This document shows, piece by piece, positions 35,277 through 43,788 of a stretch of 64,000 nt of DNA. The notes under the pieces are model-generated. The model worked only from the letters and a program-made list of their open reading frames with translations, searched no databases and had not been told where the DNA came from. The position numbers were made by a program, and so were the translations under genes. This DNA is from Coprousia sp963931435. Its GTDB lineage: Bacteria > Actinomycetota > Coriobacteriia > Coriobacteriales > Coriobacteriaceae. Numbering within the stretch: the first letter of the stretch is position 1; every line of letters begins with the position of its first letter. Where the stretch lies: positions 558,001-622,000 of the forward strand of contig OZ007012.1 of assembly GCA_963931435.1 (NCBI GenBank). Reading direction: 5' to 3'.

Positions 35277-35304
35277 GTCTCGGGGGGCTGCCTCCCCCCG
35301 AGAC
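35277..35304 (+). other. Strong stem-loop between EIIB and EIIC
   Basis: GTCTCGGGGGG pairs perfectly with CCCCCCGAGAC around a 6-base loop, without a following T-run. It may protect the upstream IIA-IIB message or lower EIIC expression. Confidence 0.6.
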
Positions 35305-35339
35305 CTTCTGAAAATGCTTTCTATCGAAGGGGGAACTGC

Positions 35340-36647
35340 ATGGAAGGCCTGTTTAACAGCCCTGTCATGATTAAGCTCCAAGAGTTCGGTCAGGCGCTTG
35401 GCCGCAACAAGTACCTGTCTTCGCTCCAGGGCGCCATGATGTCCTTGATGGGCGTCATCATGGTCGGCGCCATCTTCCAGATCATCACGTCGGTGTGCAC
35501 GTCGATGTTCAACCTGTTCACCACCGCCGACCCGATCTACACCGTCCTGTACGCGCCATACAACTACACCATGAACATGCTGTCCCTGTGGATCGTCGTG
35601 ATCATGGCGTACAACTACGCGCGCAACCTCGGCATCAAGAGCCCCGTGATCTCCGCCGTCGAGGCCACCGTCGCCTTCATGATCGTCGCGGGCCCGCTCT
35701 CCGTGACCGAGGCCGGCTCCACCGTCATGGACATCACCTACCTGGGCTCCCAGGGCATGTTCGTGTCCTTCGTGGTGGTGTTCGTGACCGTGCAGATCGA
35801 CCATATCTGCGCTGAGAAGAACATCTACATCCACATGCCCGACATCGTCCCGCAGTTCCTGCAGGACGGCTTCGCCGGCATCGTCCCGATGCTCTTCAAC
35901 ACCGTGATCGCCCTCGCCATCTCCAGCGCGGTGACCTATGGTACCGGCGGCGCCTACAGCGTGTGCTCCGGCTTCATGGCTCTTCTGTCCGCTCCTCTGG
36001 GCGTGCTGCTGTCCGTGCCCGGTATGTTCGTGCTCGGCGCCTTCGCCGGCATCCTCTGGTGCTTCGGCATCCACGGCACCATGATCCTCATCCCGGTCAT
36101 CATGGGCTCCTCGCTCATCGCCGTGACCCAGAACGCCGAGATCATGGCTGCGGGCGGCACCTACGCCGACCTCATCTTCAACCCGGTCATGCTCTTCGGT
36201 GGCATCGCCATCTGCGGCGGCACCGGCAACACCTTCGGCCTCGTGCTTCTGAGCCTGCGCTCCAAGTCCGAGCAGATGCGCGCCGTCGCGGCCGCCGGCC
36301 TCATCCCCGGCTGGTTCAACATCAACGAGCCCGTCACCTTCGGTATGCCCATCATGTACAACCCGGTGCTCGCCATCGGTTATGTGCTGGCCATCCTCGT
36401 TGGTGAGGCCTTCTTCCTGATCGGCTACATGACGCACCTCATCATCCCCGGCTGGATCAACAGCTCCGCGCTGCTGCCCATGGGCTTCGGTTCGTTCCTC
36501 ACGACCCTGAACCCGCTCAACGCCGCTTGGGACTACCTGTGCCTCATCCCGACCACCATCGTGTGGTACCCGTTCTTCAAGGCGTACGAGAAGCAGCTCG
36601 TCGCCCAGGAGGAGGCCGCTCGCGAGGCCGAGGCCGCCGAGGCCTAA
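35340..36647 (+). CDS. PTS cellobiose-type EIIC permease
   Basis: The 435-residue membrane protein has about ten hydrophobic spans and matches the EIIC of the lactose/cellobiose family: KYLSSLQGAMMSLMGVIMVG at the N-terminus, then GIHGTMILIPVIMGS and WFNINEPVTFGMPIMYNP, the family's sugar-binding region with the conserved NEP. It imports beta-glucosides with phosphorylation by the EIIB. The ATG at 35340 follows AAGGGGG by 6 bases; upstream in-frame codons read through the intergenic hairpin and are rejected. A strong terminator follows. Confidence 0.95.
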   Translation: MEGLFNSPVMIKLQEFGQALGRNKYLSSLQGAMMSLMGVIMVGAIFQIITSVCTSMFNLFTTADPIYTVLYAPYNYTMNMLSLWIVVIMAYNYARNLGIKSPVISAVEATVAFMIVAGPLSVTEAGSTVMDITYLGSQGMFVSFVVVFVTVQIDHICAEKNIYIHMPDIVPQFLQDGFAGIVPMLFNTVIALAISSAVTYGTGGAYSVCSGFMALLSAPLGVLLSVPGMFVLGAFAGILWCFGIHGTMILIPVIMGSSLIAVTQNAEIMAAGGTYADLIFNPVMLFGGIAICGGTGNTFGLVLLSLRSKSEQMRAVAAAGLIPGWFNINEPVTFGMPIMYNPVLAIGYVLAILVGEAFFLIGYMTHLIIPGWINSSALLPMGFGSFLTTLNPLNAAWDYLCLIPTTIVWYPFFKAYEKQLVAQEEAAREAEAAEA

Positions 36648-36704
36648 GCCGATCGCGCCCGCTCCATCCGCTCAGGTATCTGAGCGCTGAGGGTATCCTC
36701 TGAT

Positions 36705-36748
36705 GCAGGGTGCCGGCCCGCATATCCGGCCGGCGCCCTGCTCCTTTT
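36705..36748 (+). terminator. Terminator after EIIC
   Basis: A 14-bp stem GCAGGGTGCCGGCC/GGCCGGCGCCCTGC (one G-U) around a 9-base loop is followed by TCCTTTTG. The next stretch, 36749-37041, has no gene and no clear promoter for the GH1 gene that follows. Confidence 0.82.
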
Positions 36749-37041
36749 GAGCGGTGTTGCAGCGCGGCGCTCCGTGCTGGAGCACGCCCTCGCTTTGGGC
36801 TCGTCTTCGGCTGCACTGCCCCGAGCGCTGCTGCCGCTGGACGCTCTGCCCGTTTGGCGGATTCGCTTTGGGGCGCCGGCGCTAGGGCGCGTACCCCGTG
36901 CCCGGCAGCCTCGCACGCCATCCGGTTGATTGCGGCGCGTCATCTCGACATTCCACTCTTTTGTCCGCACGGGACGCCAGGGTCTGAGGAAAGATGATGC
37001 GCCGCAGGCAACCTGCCTGCCCGTTTACGAGAGGAGTAATC

Positions 37042-38517
37042 ATGGCTTTTCCCGAAGGATTCCTGTGGGGCGGCGCGACTGCTGCCAACCAGTGCGAGGG
37101 CGCTTGGAACGTCGACGGGCGCGGCCCGGCCGAGACGGACATGCTCACCGGCGGCACGGTGAGCACCCCGCGCATGCTCACCTACCGCATGCCGGATGGT
37201 ACCGAAGGCGCCGTGCCGCAGTGGGAGGGCATCCCGGAGGGCGCCCGCCTCGCGGTGCTCGACGGCTACCTCTATCCCAACCATGAGGCCATCGACTTCT
37301 ACCATCACTACAAGGAGGACATCGCCCTCTTTGCCGAGATGGGCTTCAAGCAGTACCGCATGTCCATCTCCTGGAGCCGCATCTATCCCACCGGGATCGA
37401 GGACGAGCCCAACCAGGCCGGTCTGGACTTCTACCGCAACGTCTTCCTAGAGCTCCAGAAGTACGGCATCGAGCCGCTCGTCACCATGTGGCACTTCGAC
37501 ACCCCCAACTACATCGAGGAGGAGCTCGGCGGTTGGGAGAACCGCGACACGATCGCGCTATTCGACAAGTACGCCAAGACCATCCTGACCGAGTACAAGG
37601 GCCTCGTGCGCAACTGGCTCACCTTCAACGAGATCAACAACACCATCGCGTTCATCGAGATGGGCAACCCCACCGACGAGCAGTACCAGCGCGCCTACCA
37701 GCACCTGCACAACAAGTTCGTGGCCTCGGCGCACGCCGTCAAGATGGCGCACGAGATCGACCCGGCCTACAAGGTGGGCTGCATGATCTGCGGCATCGCC
37801 AACTACCCGCTCACACCCGACCCCGATGACATCCTCGCCAACCGCTACAAGTGGGAGAAGAACATCTTCTACTGCGGCGACGTGCAGTGCAAGGGCAAGT
37901 ACCCCACCTTCGCCACGCGCCTGTGGAACGAGCACAACGTGCATCTCGACATCACCGAGCAGGATCTCAAGGACCTCGCCGAGGGCCCGGTGGACTTCTA
38001 CACGTTCAGCTACTACATGTCCAACGCGGTGACCACCCACAAGACCGAGGACAAGGCGGGCGGCAACTTCGTCATGGGTGCGAAGAACCCCTACCTCACC
38101 TACTCCGACTGGGGCTGGGCGCTCGATCCCAAGGGCCTGCGCTACTACCTCGAGCTCATCTATGACCGCTACGAGAAGCCGGTCATGGTGGTTGAGAACG
38201 GCCTGGGCGCCTTCGACGAGCTCGTTGAGGGCGAGGACGGCACGCCGACCGTGCACGACGACTACCGTATCGACTACCTGCGCGAGCACGTCAAGGAGAT
38301 GGAGGTCGCCATCGCCGACGGCGTGGACCTCATCGGCTACACCACCTGGGGCTGCATCGACCTCGTTTCGGCCGGCACCGGTGAGATGCGCAAGCGCTAC
38401 GGTTTCATCTACGTCGACAAGAACGATGACGGTACCGGCACCATGGCCCGCTACAAGAAGGATTCCTTCAACTGGTACAAGAAGGTCATCGCTTCGAACG
38501 GCGAGGATCTGGACTAG
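37042..38517 (+). CDS. GH1 6-phospho-beta-glucosidase
   Basis: The 491-residue family 1 enzyme cleaves phosphorylated beta-glucosides inside the cell. It opens FPEGFLWGGATAANQCEGAW. The acid/base Glu lies in NWLTFNEINNT and the nucleophile Glu in VMVVENGLGAFDE. The phosphate-binding signature (Ser, Lys, Tyr) appears in SAGTGEMRKRYGFIYVD, indicating a 6-phospho substrate. GAGAGGAG precedes the ATG by 6 bases. It is one of three GH1 enzymes in the island and lies just after the cellobiose-type PTS. Confidence 0.95.
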   Translation: MAFPEGFLWGGATAANQCEGAWNVDGRGPAETDMLTGGTVSTPRMLTYRMPDGTEGAVPQWEGIPEGARLAVLDGYLYPNHEAIDFYHHYKEDIALFAEMGFKQYRMSISWSRIYPTGIEDEPNQAGLDFYRNVFLELQKYGIEPLVTMWHFDTPNYIEEELGGWENRDTIALFDKYAKTILTEYKGLVRNWLTFNEINNTIAFIEMGNPTDEQYQRAYQHLHNKFVASAHAVKMAHEIDPAYKVGCMICGIANYPLTPDPDDILANRYKWEKNIFYCGDVQCKGKYPTFATRLWNEHNVHLDITEQDLKDLAEGPVDFYTFSYYMSNAVTTHKTEDKAGGNFVMGAKNPYLTYSDWGWALDPKGLRYYLELIYDRYEKPVMVVENGLGAFDELVEGEDGTPTVHDDYRIDYLREHVKEMEVAIADGVDLIGYTTWGCIDLVSAGTGEMRKRYGFIYVDKNDDGTGTMARYKKDSFNWYKKVIASNGEDLD

Positions 38518-38628
38518 TTCCGCACGCGGCGGCGGATCCGTCGGGAGCGACGGGTCCGCCGCCGACGCGGGTCCACTCCCGTATGCAGTCCGCCCCGCTT
38601 TCGTGCCTGCGCCGCCCAGCTCCAGGTA

Positions 38629-38697
38629 TTCCCGTGTGCGAGAATGCCACTTTTGCGGTTCTGTGGAGCTCGAAAGTGGCATTTTGGCACACGGGAA
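38629..38697. repeat. Intact palindromic repeat element
   Basis: TTCCCGTGTGCGAGAATGCC opens a 25-base left arm (38629-38653) that pairs with 38673-38697, with mismatches in the middle, around a 19-base loop. The arm is nearly identical to that of the element split by the IS at 27861. The rest of the gap 38518-38833 contains no gene. Confidence 0.85.
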
Positions 38698-38833
38698 ACG
38701 CACCGCGCGCGCTTTGCGTGCAACGCGGCTTTCGCGTGGCGTGGCGGTGGGCACGACGCGGCGATGGGCGGACCGCAGCACGACCAAGAGCAACGGCCAC
38801 GGCCGATGACCATGATCGAAAAAAGGAGATACC

Positions 38834-40318
38834 ATGCCTTTCCCGAAAGACTTCCTGTGGGGCGGCGCCACCGCCGCCAACCAGTACGAGGGCGGCTGGG
38901 ACGAGGGCGGCAAGGGCCCCAACACCTCGGACGCCATGACCAACGGCAGCCACACCGTGCCGCGCCAGGTCACCTGGCGCAACCCCGCCACCGGTGAGAC
39001 CGGCGCCACCGGCATGGGCTTTGGCTCGCCGATGGAGGTGCCCGAGGGCGCCGAGGTGGCCATCGTGGACGGCTACTACTACCCGAGCCACACCGCCACC
39101 GATTTCTACCACCACTACGCCGAGGACATCGCCCTCATGGGCGAGATGGGCTTCAAGACCTTCCGCCTGTCGATGAACTGGGCGCGCATCTTCCCCACGG
39201 GCGAGGAGACCGAGCCCAACGCCGAGGGTCTGGCCTTCTACGACGCCGTGTTCGATGAGTGCAAGAAGTACGGCATCGAGCCTCTCGTCACGCTCAGCCA
39301 CTACGAGACGCCGCTCGCGCTTGTCAACAAGTACGGCGGCTGGAAGAGCCGCGAGCTCATCGACCTGTTCGTGCGCTACTCCACCTGCGTCATGAAGCAC
39401 TACCTCGGCAAGGTGAAGTACTACCTCACCTTCAACGAGATCAACATGATGAGCATGGGCTGCTACATGGCCGGCGGCCTCACCGACCAGTCCGAGCAGG
39501 CCAAGGCGCAGGGCGCCCACAACCAGTTCGTGGCCTCCGCGCTCACCGTCAAGGCCGCGCACGAGATCTCGCCCGAGCTCAAGGTGGGACAGATGCTCGC
39601 CTACGCGCCCACCTATCCCTTCACCGCCGATCCGGCCGATGACCTGCTCTGCATGGAGCGCCAGCACGGCACCCTGTGGTACGCCGACGTCCAGACGGGC
39701 GGCTACTACCCCGAGTACCGCAAGAAGGAGATGGAGCGCAAGGGCATCGTCCTCGACATGGGCCCCGACGATCTGGACCTCATCGCCACCTATCCGGCCG
39801 ACTTCCTCTCGTTCTCCTGCTACGGCGGCTCCACCATCACCACGCATCCCGAGGATGCGGGCGTGACGGGCGGCAACTTCACCATGGGCGTGGAGAACCC
39901 CTACCTCACCACGAACGCCTGGGGCTGGGCGACCGACCCGTACTGCCTGCGCCTCGCGCTCAACACCCTCTACGACCGCTACCGCAAGCCGTTGTGGATC
40001 GTCGAGAACGGCATCGGCTGGTCGGACGTCAAGGAGGCCGACGGCTCGGTGCACGACGACTACCGCATCGACTACCTGCGCAAGAACATCCAGAGCATGA
40101 AGGACGCCATCGAGATTGACGGCGTGGACCTCATGGGCTACACCATGTGGGGCTGCATCGACCTGGTCTCGGCCGGCACCGGCGAGATGCGCAAGCGCTA
40201 CGGGTTCGTCTACGTCGACCGCGACGACGAGGGCAAGGGCACCCTCGAGCGCTCCCGCAAGGACAGCTTCTACTGGTACAAGAAGGTCATCGCCACCAAC
40301 GGCGAGGACCTGGACTAG
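38834..40318 (+). CDS. GH1 6-phospho-beta-glucosidase
   Basis: The 494-residue enzyme is a paralogue of the preceding GH1. Its catalytic residues lie in YLTFNEINMMSMG and LWIVENGIGWSD, and the phosphate signature is SAGTGEMRKRYGFVYVD. AAAAAAGGAG precedes the ATG. Differences around FPTGEETEPNAEGLAF and the 39480-39560 region from its neighbour suggest a different aglycone or linkage preference. A GC hairpin and a DUF3284 gene follow, probably in the same transcript. Confidence 0.95.
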   Translation: MPFPKDFLWGGATAANQYEGGWDEGGKGPNTSDAMTNGSHTVPRQVTWRNPATGETGATGMGFGSPMEVPEGAEVAIVDGYYYPSHTATDFYHHYAEDIALMGEMGFKTFRLSMNWARIFPTGEETEPNAEGLAFYDAVFDECKKYGIEPLVTLSHYETPLALVNKYGGWKSRELIDLFVRYSTCVMKHYLGKVKYYLTFNEINMMSMGCYMAGGLTDQSEQAKAQGAHNQFVASALTVKAAHEISPELKVGQMLAYAPTYPFTADPADDLLCMERQHGTLWYADVQTGGYYPEYRKKEMERKGIVLDMGPDDLDLIATYPADFLSFSCYGGSTITTHPEDAGVTGGNFTMGVENPYLTTNAWGWATDPYCLRLALNTLYDRYRKPLWIVENGIGWSDVKEADGSVHDDYRIDYLRKNIQSMKDAIEIDGVDLMGYTMWGCIDLVSAGTGEMRKRYGFVYVDRDDEGKGTLERSRKDSFYWYKKVIATNGEDLD

Positions 40319-40335
40319 CGCCAGCACGCTTCTAA

Positions 40336-40370
40336 GGGCGCGCCCGCGGGCGGGGCTCGCGGGCGCGCCC
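40336..40370 (+). other. Stem-loop between GH1 and DUF3284 genes
   Basis: GGGCGCGCCCGC pairs perfectly with GCGGGCGCGCCC around an 11-base loop, without a T-run. It probably stabilises the upstream message or attenuates the downstream genes. Confidence 0.55.
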
Positions 40371-40390
40371 ATCAGGCAAAGGGGGACGAG

Positions 40391-40918
40391 ATGAAGGTCA
40401 TCCGACCGCTCAAGATCACCGCCGACGAGTTCTTCGACTACATCGAGGCGGGCATCCAGCGCGATCTCATGATGGCGCGCGGCGATGATTACGAGCCCGA
40501 GCCGCTCAAGGCGGGGCTCACCTATACCAAGAACCCGGACAACAAGTACGCCCGGGTCGACGTCGAGGTGTTGGAGTACGAGCGCGGCCGCATCTACCGC
40601 GCGCGCTCGGTGAGCTTCGGCGACGACGTGACGCTGACCTACGAGGTCGTGCCCACCGACAAGGGCATCGAGGTCACCTACACCCAGGACCTCAAGAGCT
40701 TCAACGAGAAGGCCAAGCGCCAGAACCCCATCACGCGCGGGTTCTCCGAGGCGGTGCATCTGGGACGCATGGGCGAGTCCCTCGTGACGCTTCAGTACAA
40801 GATCATCGACGAGCGCGATGGCGTGGCACCGAAGCCACAGCCCCAGCAGCACAAGCTGCTGCGCAAGATCATGGAGAAGTCAGGCGACAAGGCCGCCGAG
40901 AAGCGCGCCGCCCAGTAG
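40391..40918 (+). CDS. DUF3284 domain protein
   Basis: The 175-residue protein starts MKVIRPLKITADEFFDYIEA and continues YARVDVEVLEYERGRIYRAR with a run of predicted beta strands, ending in a Lys/Gln-rich tail. It matches the DUF3284 family, which is repeatedly found in cellobiose-type PTS operons and resembles a START/SRPBCC-like fold in pattern. Function is unknown; a small-ligand sensor or accessory role for the phosphoglycoside pathway is only inference. AAAGGGGG precedes the ATG by 6 bases. Confidence 0.8.
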   Translation: MKVIRPLKITADEFFDYIEAGIQRDLMMARGDDYEPEPLKAGLTYTKNPDNKYARVDVEVLEYERGRIYRARSVSFGDDVTLTYEVVPTDKGIEVTYTQDLKSFNEKAKRQNPITRGFSEAVHLGRMGESLVTLQYKIIDERDGVAPKPQPQQHKLLRKIMEKSGDKAAEKRAAQ

Positions 40919-41126
40919 ACGCCGTGGACATCCCGGCCGCGCTCCGCTCCCTGCCGATCTGGGCCGTTTCTCTGCCTGCGCCGGCGTCGGCCCGCTCCAC
41001 CGCGCCCGCAGGGCGCCCGGCGCGAACGCCGCGAGGCGCTTGCCCGCTGCAGGGATGCGCCGCCGCGAGCGCCCCGCCGCGCCATCAGATCCGATTCGTC
41101 AGCAACATCCCAAGGAGGTAACCAAC

Positions 41127-41987
41127 ATGGCACTCATGACCGTCAACTTCTTTTCCGCGGCGCTCGCGCGCACGGTGACCATCAACGTGATCCTGCCGGC
41201 CGACAAGCAGATGAACGCGCTCATTGCCGATGCGACGGGCCAGCCCTGCAAGCCCAACGTGCCCGAGGGCGGCTTCAAGACGCTCTACCTGCTGCACGGC
41301 GTCTTCGGCAACTACACCGACTGGGTGAGCGGCACGCGCATCCAGCGTTGGGCCGAGGAGAAGGATCTTGCCGTCGTGATGCCCTCGGGCGACAACATGA
41401 GCTATATCGACCAGCCCGCCGCGCACGACAACTACGGCCGGTTTATCGGCGAGGAGCTCGTGGCCATCACGCGCGCGATGTTCCCGCTTTCTACCAAGCG
41501 CGAGGACACCTTCATCGGCGGCCTCTCCATGGGTGGCTACGGGGCGTTTCGCAACGGGCTCAAGTATGCAGACACCTTCGGTTACATCGCCTCGCTTTCC
41601 GGAGCGTTCTTGGTAGAGGGTATGGACGAGCGCACCGACGACGATCCCATGTTCATCAATCGCCGCAGCTTCGCACAGGCGGTGTACGGCGATCTGTCGA
41701 AGGTCGTCGGCAGCGACAAGGATCCTTCGTGGCTGGCAGAGCAGCTGGCTGCATCGGGCAAGGAGCTTCCGCAGGTGTATATGGCCTGCGGCACCGAGGA
41801 TTTCCTCTACGCTGCCAACCAGGAGACGCTCAAGCGCCTGAAGGCGTGCGGGTTCGACGTGACCTACGAGGAGGGCCCCGGCGGGCACGAGTGGGATTTC
41901 TGGGACACCTACATCAAGCACGTGGTGGACTGGCTGCCCTTGGGCGAGGCCACGCAGGGCACCAACAGCGGCAACGTGGGGCTGTAG
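41127..41987 (+). CDS. Esterase of the tributyrin esterase/esterase D family
   Basis: The 286-residue alpha/beta hydrolase has LYLLHGVFGNYTDWVSG, the nucleophile elbow GGLSMGGYGAFR, the acid segment ACGTEDFLYAANQETL and the His in GGHEWDFWDTYIKHV. It is a paralogue of the enzyme at 10091. CAAGGAGGTAAC lies 6 bases before the ATG, a near-ideal site; longer frames upstream have none. Its place among 6-phospho-glucosidase genes suggests it removes acetyl or other acyl groups from acylated beta-glucosides before hydrolysis, an inference. A perfect 16-bp-stem hairpin follows. Confidence 0.88.
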   Translation: MALMTVNFFSAALARTVTINVILPADKQMNALIADATGQPCKPNVPEGGFKTLYLLHGVFGNYTDWVSGTRIQRWAEEKDLAVVMPSGDNMSYIDQPAAHDNYGRFIGEELVAITRAMFPLSTKREDTFIGGLSMGGYGAFRNGLKYADTFGYIASLSGAFLVEGMDERTDDDPMFINRRSFAQAVYGDLSKVVGSDKDPSWLAEQLAASGKELPQVYMACGTEDFLYAANQETLKRLKACGFDVTYEEGPGGHEWDFWDTYIKHVVDWLPLGEATQGTNSGNVGL

Positions 41988-42008
41988 CTCGCCGCGCCGT
42001 CTCGTGGT

Positions 42009-42048
42009 CCCGCCCTCCCCGCGCATCTCAGGGCGCGGGGAGGGCGGG
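42009..42048 (+). terminator. Stem-loop after the esterase gene
   Basis: CCCGCCCTCCCCGCGC pairs perfectly with GCGCGGGGAGGGCGGG around 8 bases. No clear T-run follows (TCCGTTCGCT), so termination may be partial. Confidence 0.6.
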
Positions 42049-42176
42049 TCCGTTCGCTCTCGTGCCGGCAGGCCGCGCCGCGCAGCCGCCGGCAGGGGGT
42101 TAGCGTTATAGTTGAGAAGATCGGGTCGCCTGCGCCCCGGCGCGGTCGGCCGAGTTCGAAAGATGGGAGCCTGACC

Positions 42177-42491
42177 ATGAAGGTACTGCTGGTGTGCGCG
42201 GGCGGCGCCTCGACGAGCATCCTGATGAAGAAGATCGCCAAGTACGCGAAGGAGGAACTCGGCATCGAGGACTTCGAGATCGCGGCCAAGAGCGTCGGCA
42301 GCGTGCATCCCGAGCGCGTGGTGGGCACGTACGACTGCATCCTCATGGGGCCCCAGGTGGGCTACCTCAAGGACAAGGTGGTCGAGAACGCCGGCGGCGT
42401 GCCCGTCGACGTGATGGCCCCGGCCGACTACGGCATCGGCAACTGCCCCAACATCTTCAAGCAGATCAACAAGCTGCTGGGTGACGCCTAG
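42177..42491 (+). CDS. PTS cellobiose-type EIIB, orphan
   Basis: The 104-residue protein is a paralogue of the EIIB at 34932. The phosphocysteine is in VLLVCAGGASTSILMKKIAK (Cys7), and PADYGIGNCPNIFKQINKLL at the C-terminus is almost the same as in the paralogue. No EIIA or EIIC gene is adjacent, so it would depend on the IIA/IIC 7 kb upstream or on another permease. AGATGGGAG precedes the ATG by 8 bases. It could alter specificity by partner exchange, or it could be a regulatory phospho-acceptor. Confidence 0.93.
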   Translation: MKVLLVCAGGASTSILMKKIAKYAKEELGIEDFEIAAKSVGSVHPERVVGTYDCILMGPQVGYLKDKVVENAGGVPVDVMAPADYGIGNCPNIFKQINKLLGDA

Positions 42492-42730
42492 CCTGCGGCG
42501 TGCGGCCGCGCGGGAGAGGGGCGGCGCGGCGGAGATACCGTTCGTCGGGAAGAACCTGCCGTATACGGAAGCGCTCCGCGGCGGGGATTGGAAATTGCTT
42601 GAGTTTTACCGGCCCGCGCGCGGGGCGGGGTAACATGCTGCACGACCTGAAAACTCGTCGCCCGGACAGGATGCCGGGCAGCGCGCGGCGGCATCGCCCG
42701 TCGGCGCCCGCGAAAGGACACCCACCGATC

Positions 42731-43636
42731 ATGAAGGCCATCATCCCCGCCGCCGGTCTCGGCACCCGCTTCCTCCCCTCGACCAAGTGCACGCCCAAGG
42801 AGATGCTCCCCGTGCTCGACAAGCCGGTCATCCAGTACGTGGTGGAGGAGGCGCTCGAGCCCGACGAGGTCACCGACGCCATCGTGGTGACGAGCCCCAA
42901 CAAGCCGGAGCTCCTCAGCTACTTCCAGCCCGACACCGCCTTGGAGCAGCTGCTGCGCGCCCGCGGCAAGGAGGCCTACGCCGACGCCGTGGCCCGCGCC
43001 GGATCGCTGCCCGTGGACTTCCGCTTCCAGTACAAGCCCAACGGCCTGGGCCACGCCATCCGCTCGGCCGCCGACGCGGTGGCCGGGGAGAGCTTCCTGG
43101 TGCTGCTCGGCGACTACGTGGTGCCGGCCCGCGACATCTGCACCAAGATGCTCGAGGTCAGCCGCGCCCATGGCGGCGCCTCCGTCATCGCCGTGGCGCC
43201 CTGCGCCCCCGAGGAGGTCTCGCGCTACGGCGTGGTGGCCGGCGAGCGCATCGACGCGCTGCCCGGCTGCGAGGGCGCCGCGGACGACGAGCCGGGCGCG
43301 GTGTGGCGCGTCTCGGGCATGGTTGAGAAGCCCTCGCCCGATCAGGCCCCCTCGAACCTCTACATCGTGGGCCGCTACCTCCTGAGCCCGCTCGTCATGG
43401 ACCTGCTCGAGGACCAGGCCCCCGGCGCCGGCGGCGAGATCCAGCTCACCGACGCCATGGAGCGCTCGCTCGAGCGCGAGGCCATGTACGCCGTGGTGAT
43501 CGACCCGCTCTCGGGCTACGACACCGGCACGCCCTCGGGCTGGATCGCCACCAACGCCCTCATGGCCGCGTCCGACCCCCGCTTCTCCGGCGCCTTCTGG
43601 GACGCGATCGAGGAGCGCGGCGGCCTCAAGCGGTAG
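42731..43636 (+). CDS. galU: UTP-glucose-1-phosphate uridylyltransferase
   Basis: The 301-residue enzyme makes UDP-glucose from glucose-1-phosphate and UTP for glycan, glycolipid and galactose pathways. The nucleotide-binding signature is GLGTRFLPSTKCTPKEMLPV near residue 10, followed by KPVIQYVVEEA. FQYKPNGLGHAIRSA and VLLGDYVVP form the uridine and metal sites. The start ATG is preceded by GAAAGGA at about 12 bases, a long spacing, but the protein begins exactly at the conserved MKAIIPAAGL. It ends in a bidirectional terminator shared with a convergent GH1 gene. Confidence 0.95.
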   Translation: MKAIIPAAGLGTRFLPSTKCTPKEMLPVLDKPVIQYVVEEALEPDEVTDAIVVTSPNKPELLSYFQPDTALEQLLRARGKEAYADAVARAGSLPVDFRFQYKPNGLGHAIRSAADAVAGESFLVLLGDYVVPARDICTKMLEVSRAHGGASVIAVAPCAPEEVSRYGVVAGERIDALPGCEGAADDEPGAVWRVSGMVEKPSPDQAPSNLYIVGRYLLSPLVMDLLEDQAPGAGGEIQLTDAMERSLEREAMYAVVIDPLSGYDTGTPSGWIATNALMAASDPRFSGAFWDAIEERGGLKR

Positions 43637-43696
43637 GCGTTCTGCCCGTGTGGGCGGCATGGGCTGCTGCGGGTTTCACATCGACTTGTTAAACGA

Positions 43697-43728
43697 GAAG
43701 GCGCGGACCCCAGCGGGTCCGCGCCTTC
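43697..43728. terminator. Bidirectional terminator between galU and GH1
   Basis: GAAGGCGCGGACCC pairs perfectly with GGGTCCGCGCCTTC across CAGC. ATTTCTCTC follows on the plus side. Confidence 0.8.
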
Positions 43729-43788
43729 ATTTCTCTCAAAGTGCTTTGTTGCCTGATGCCGTTTCAACGTCAGCGGCGAATGGTGACG

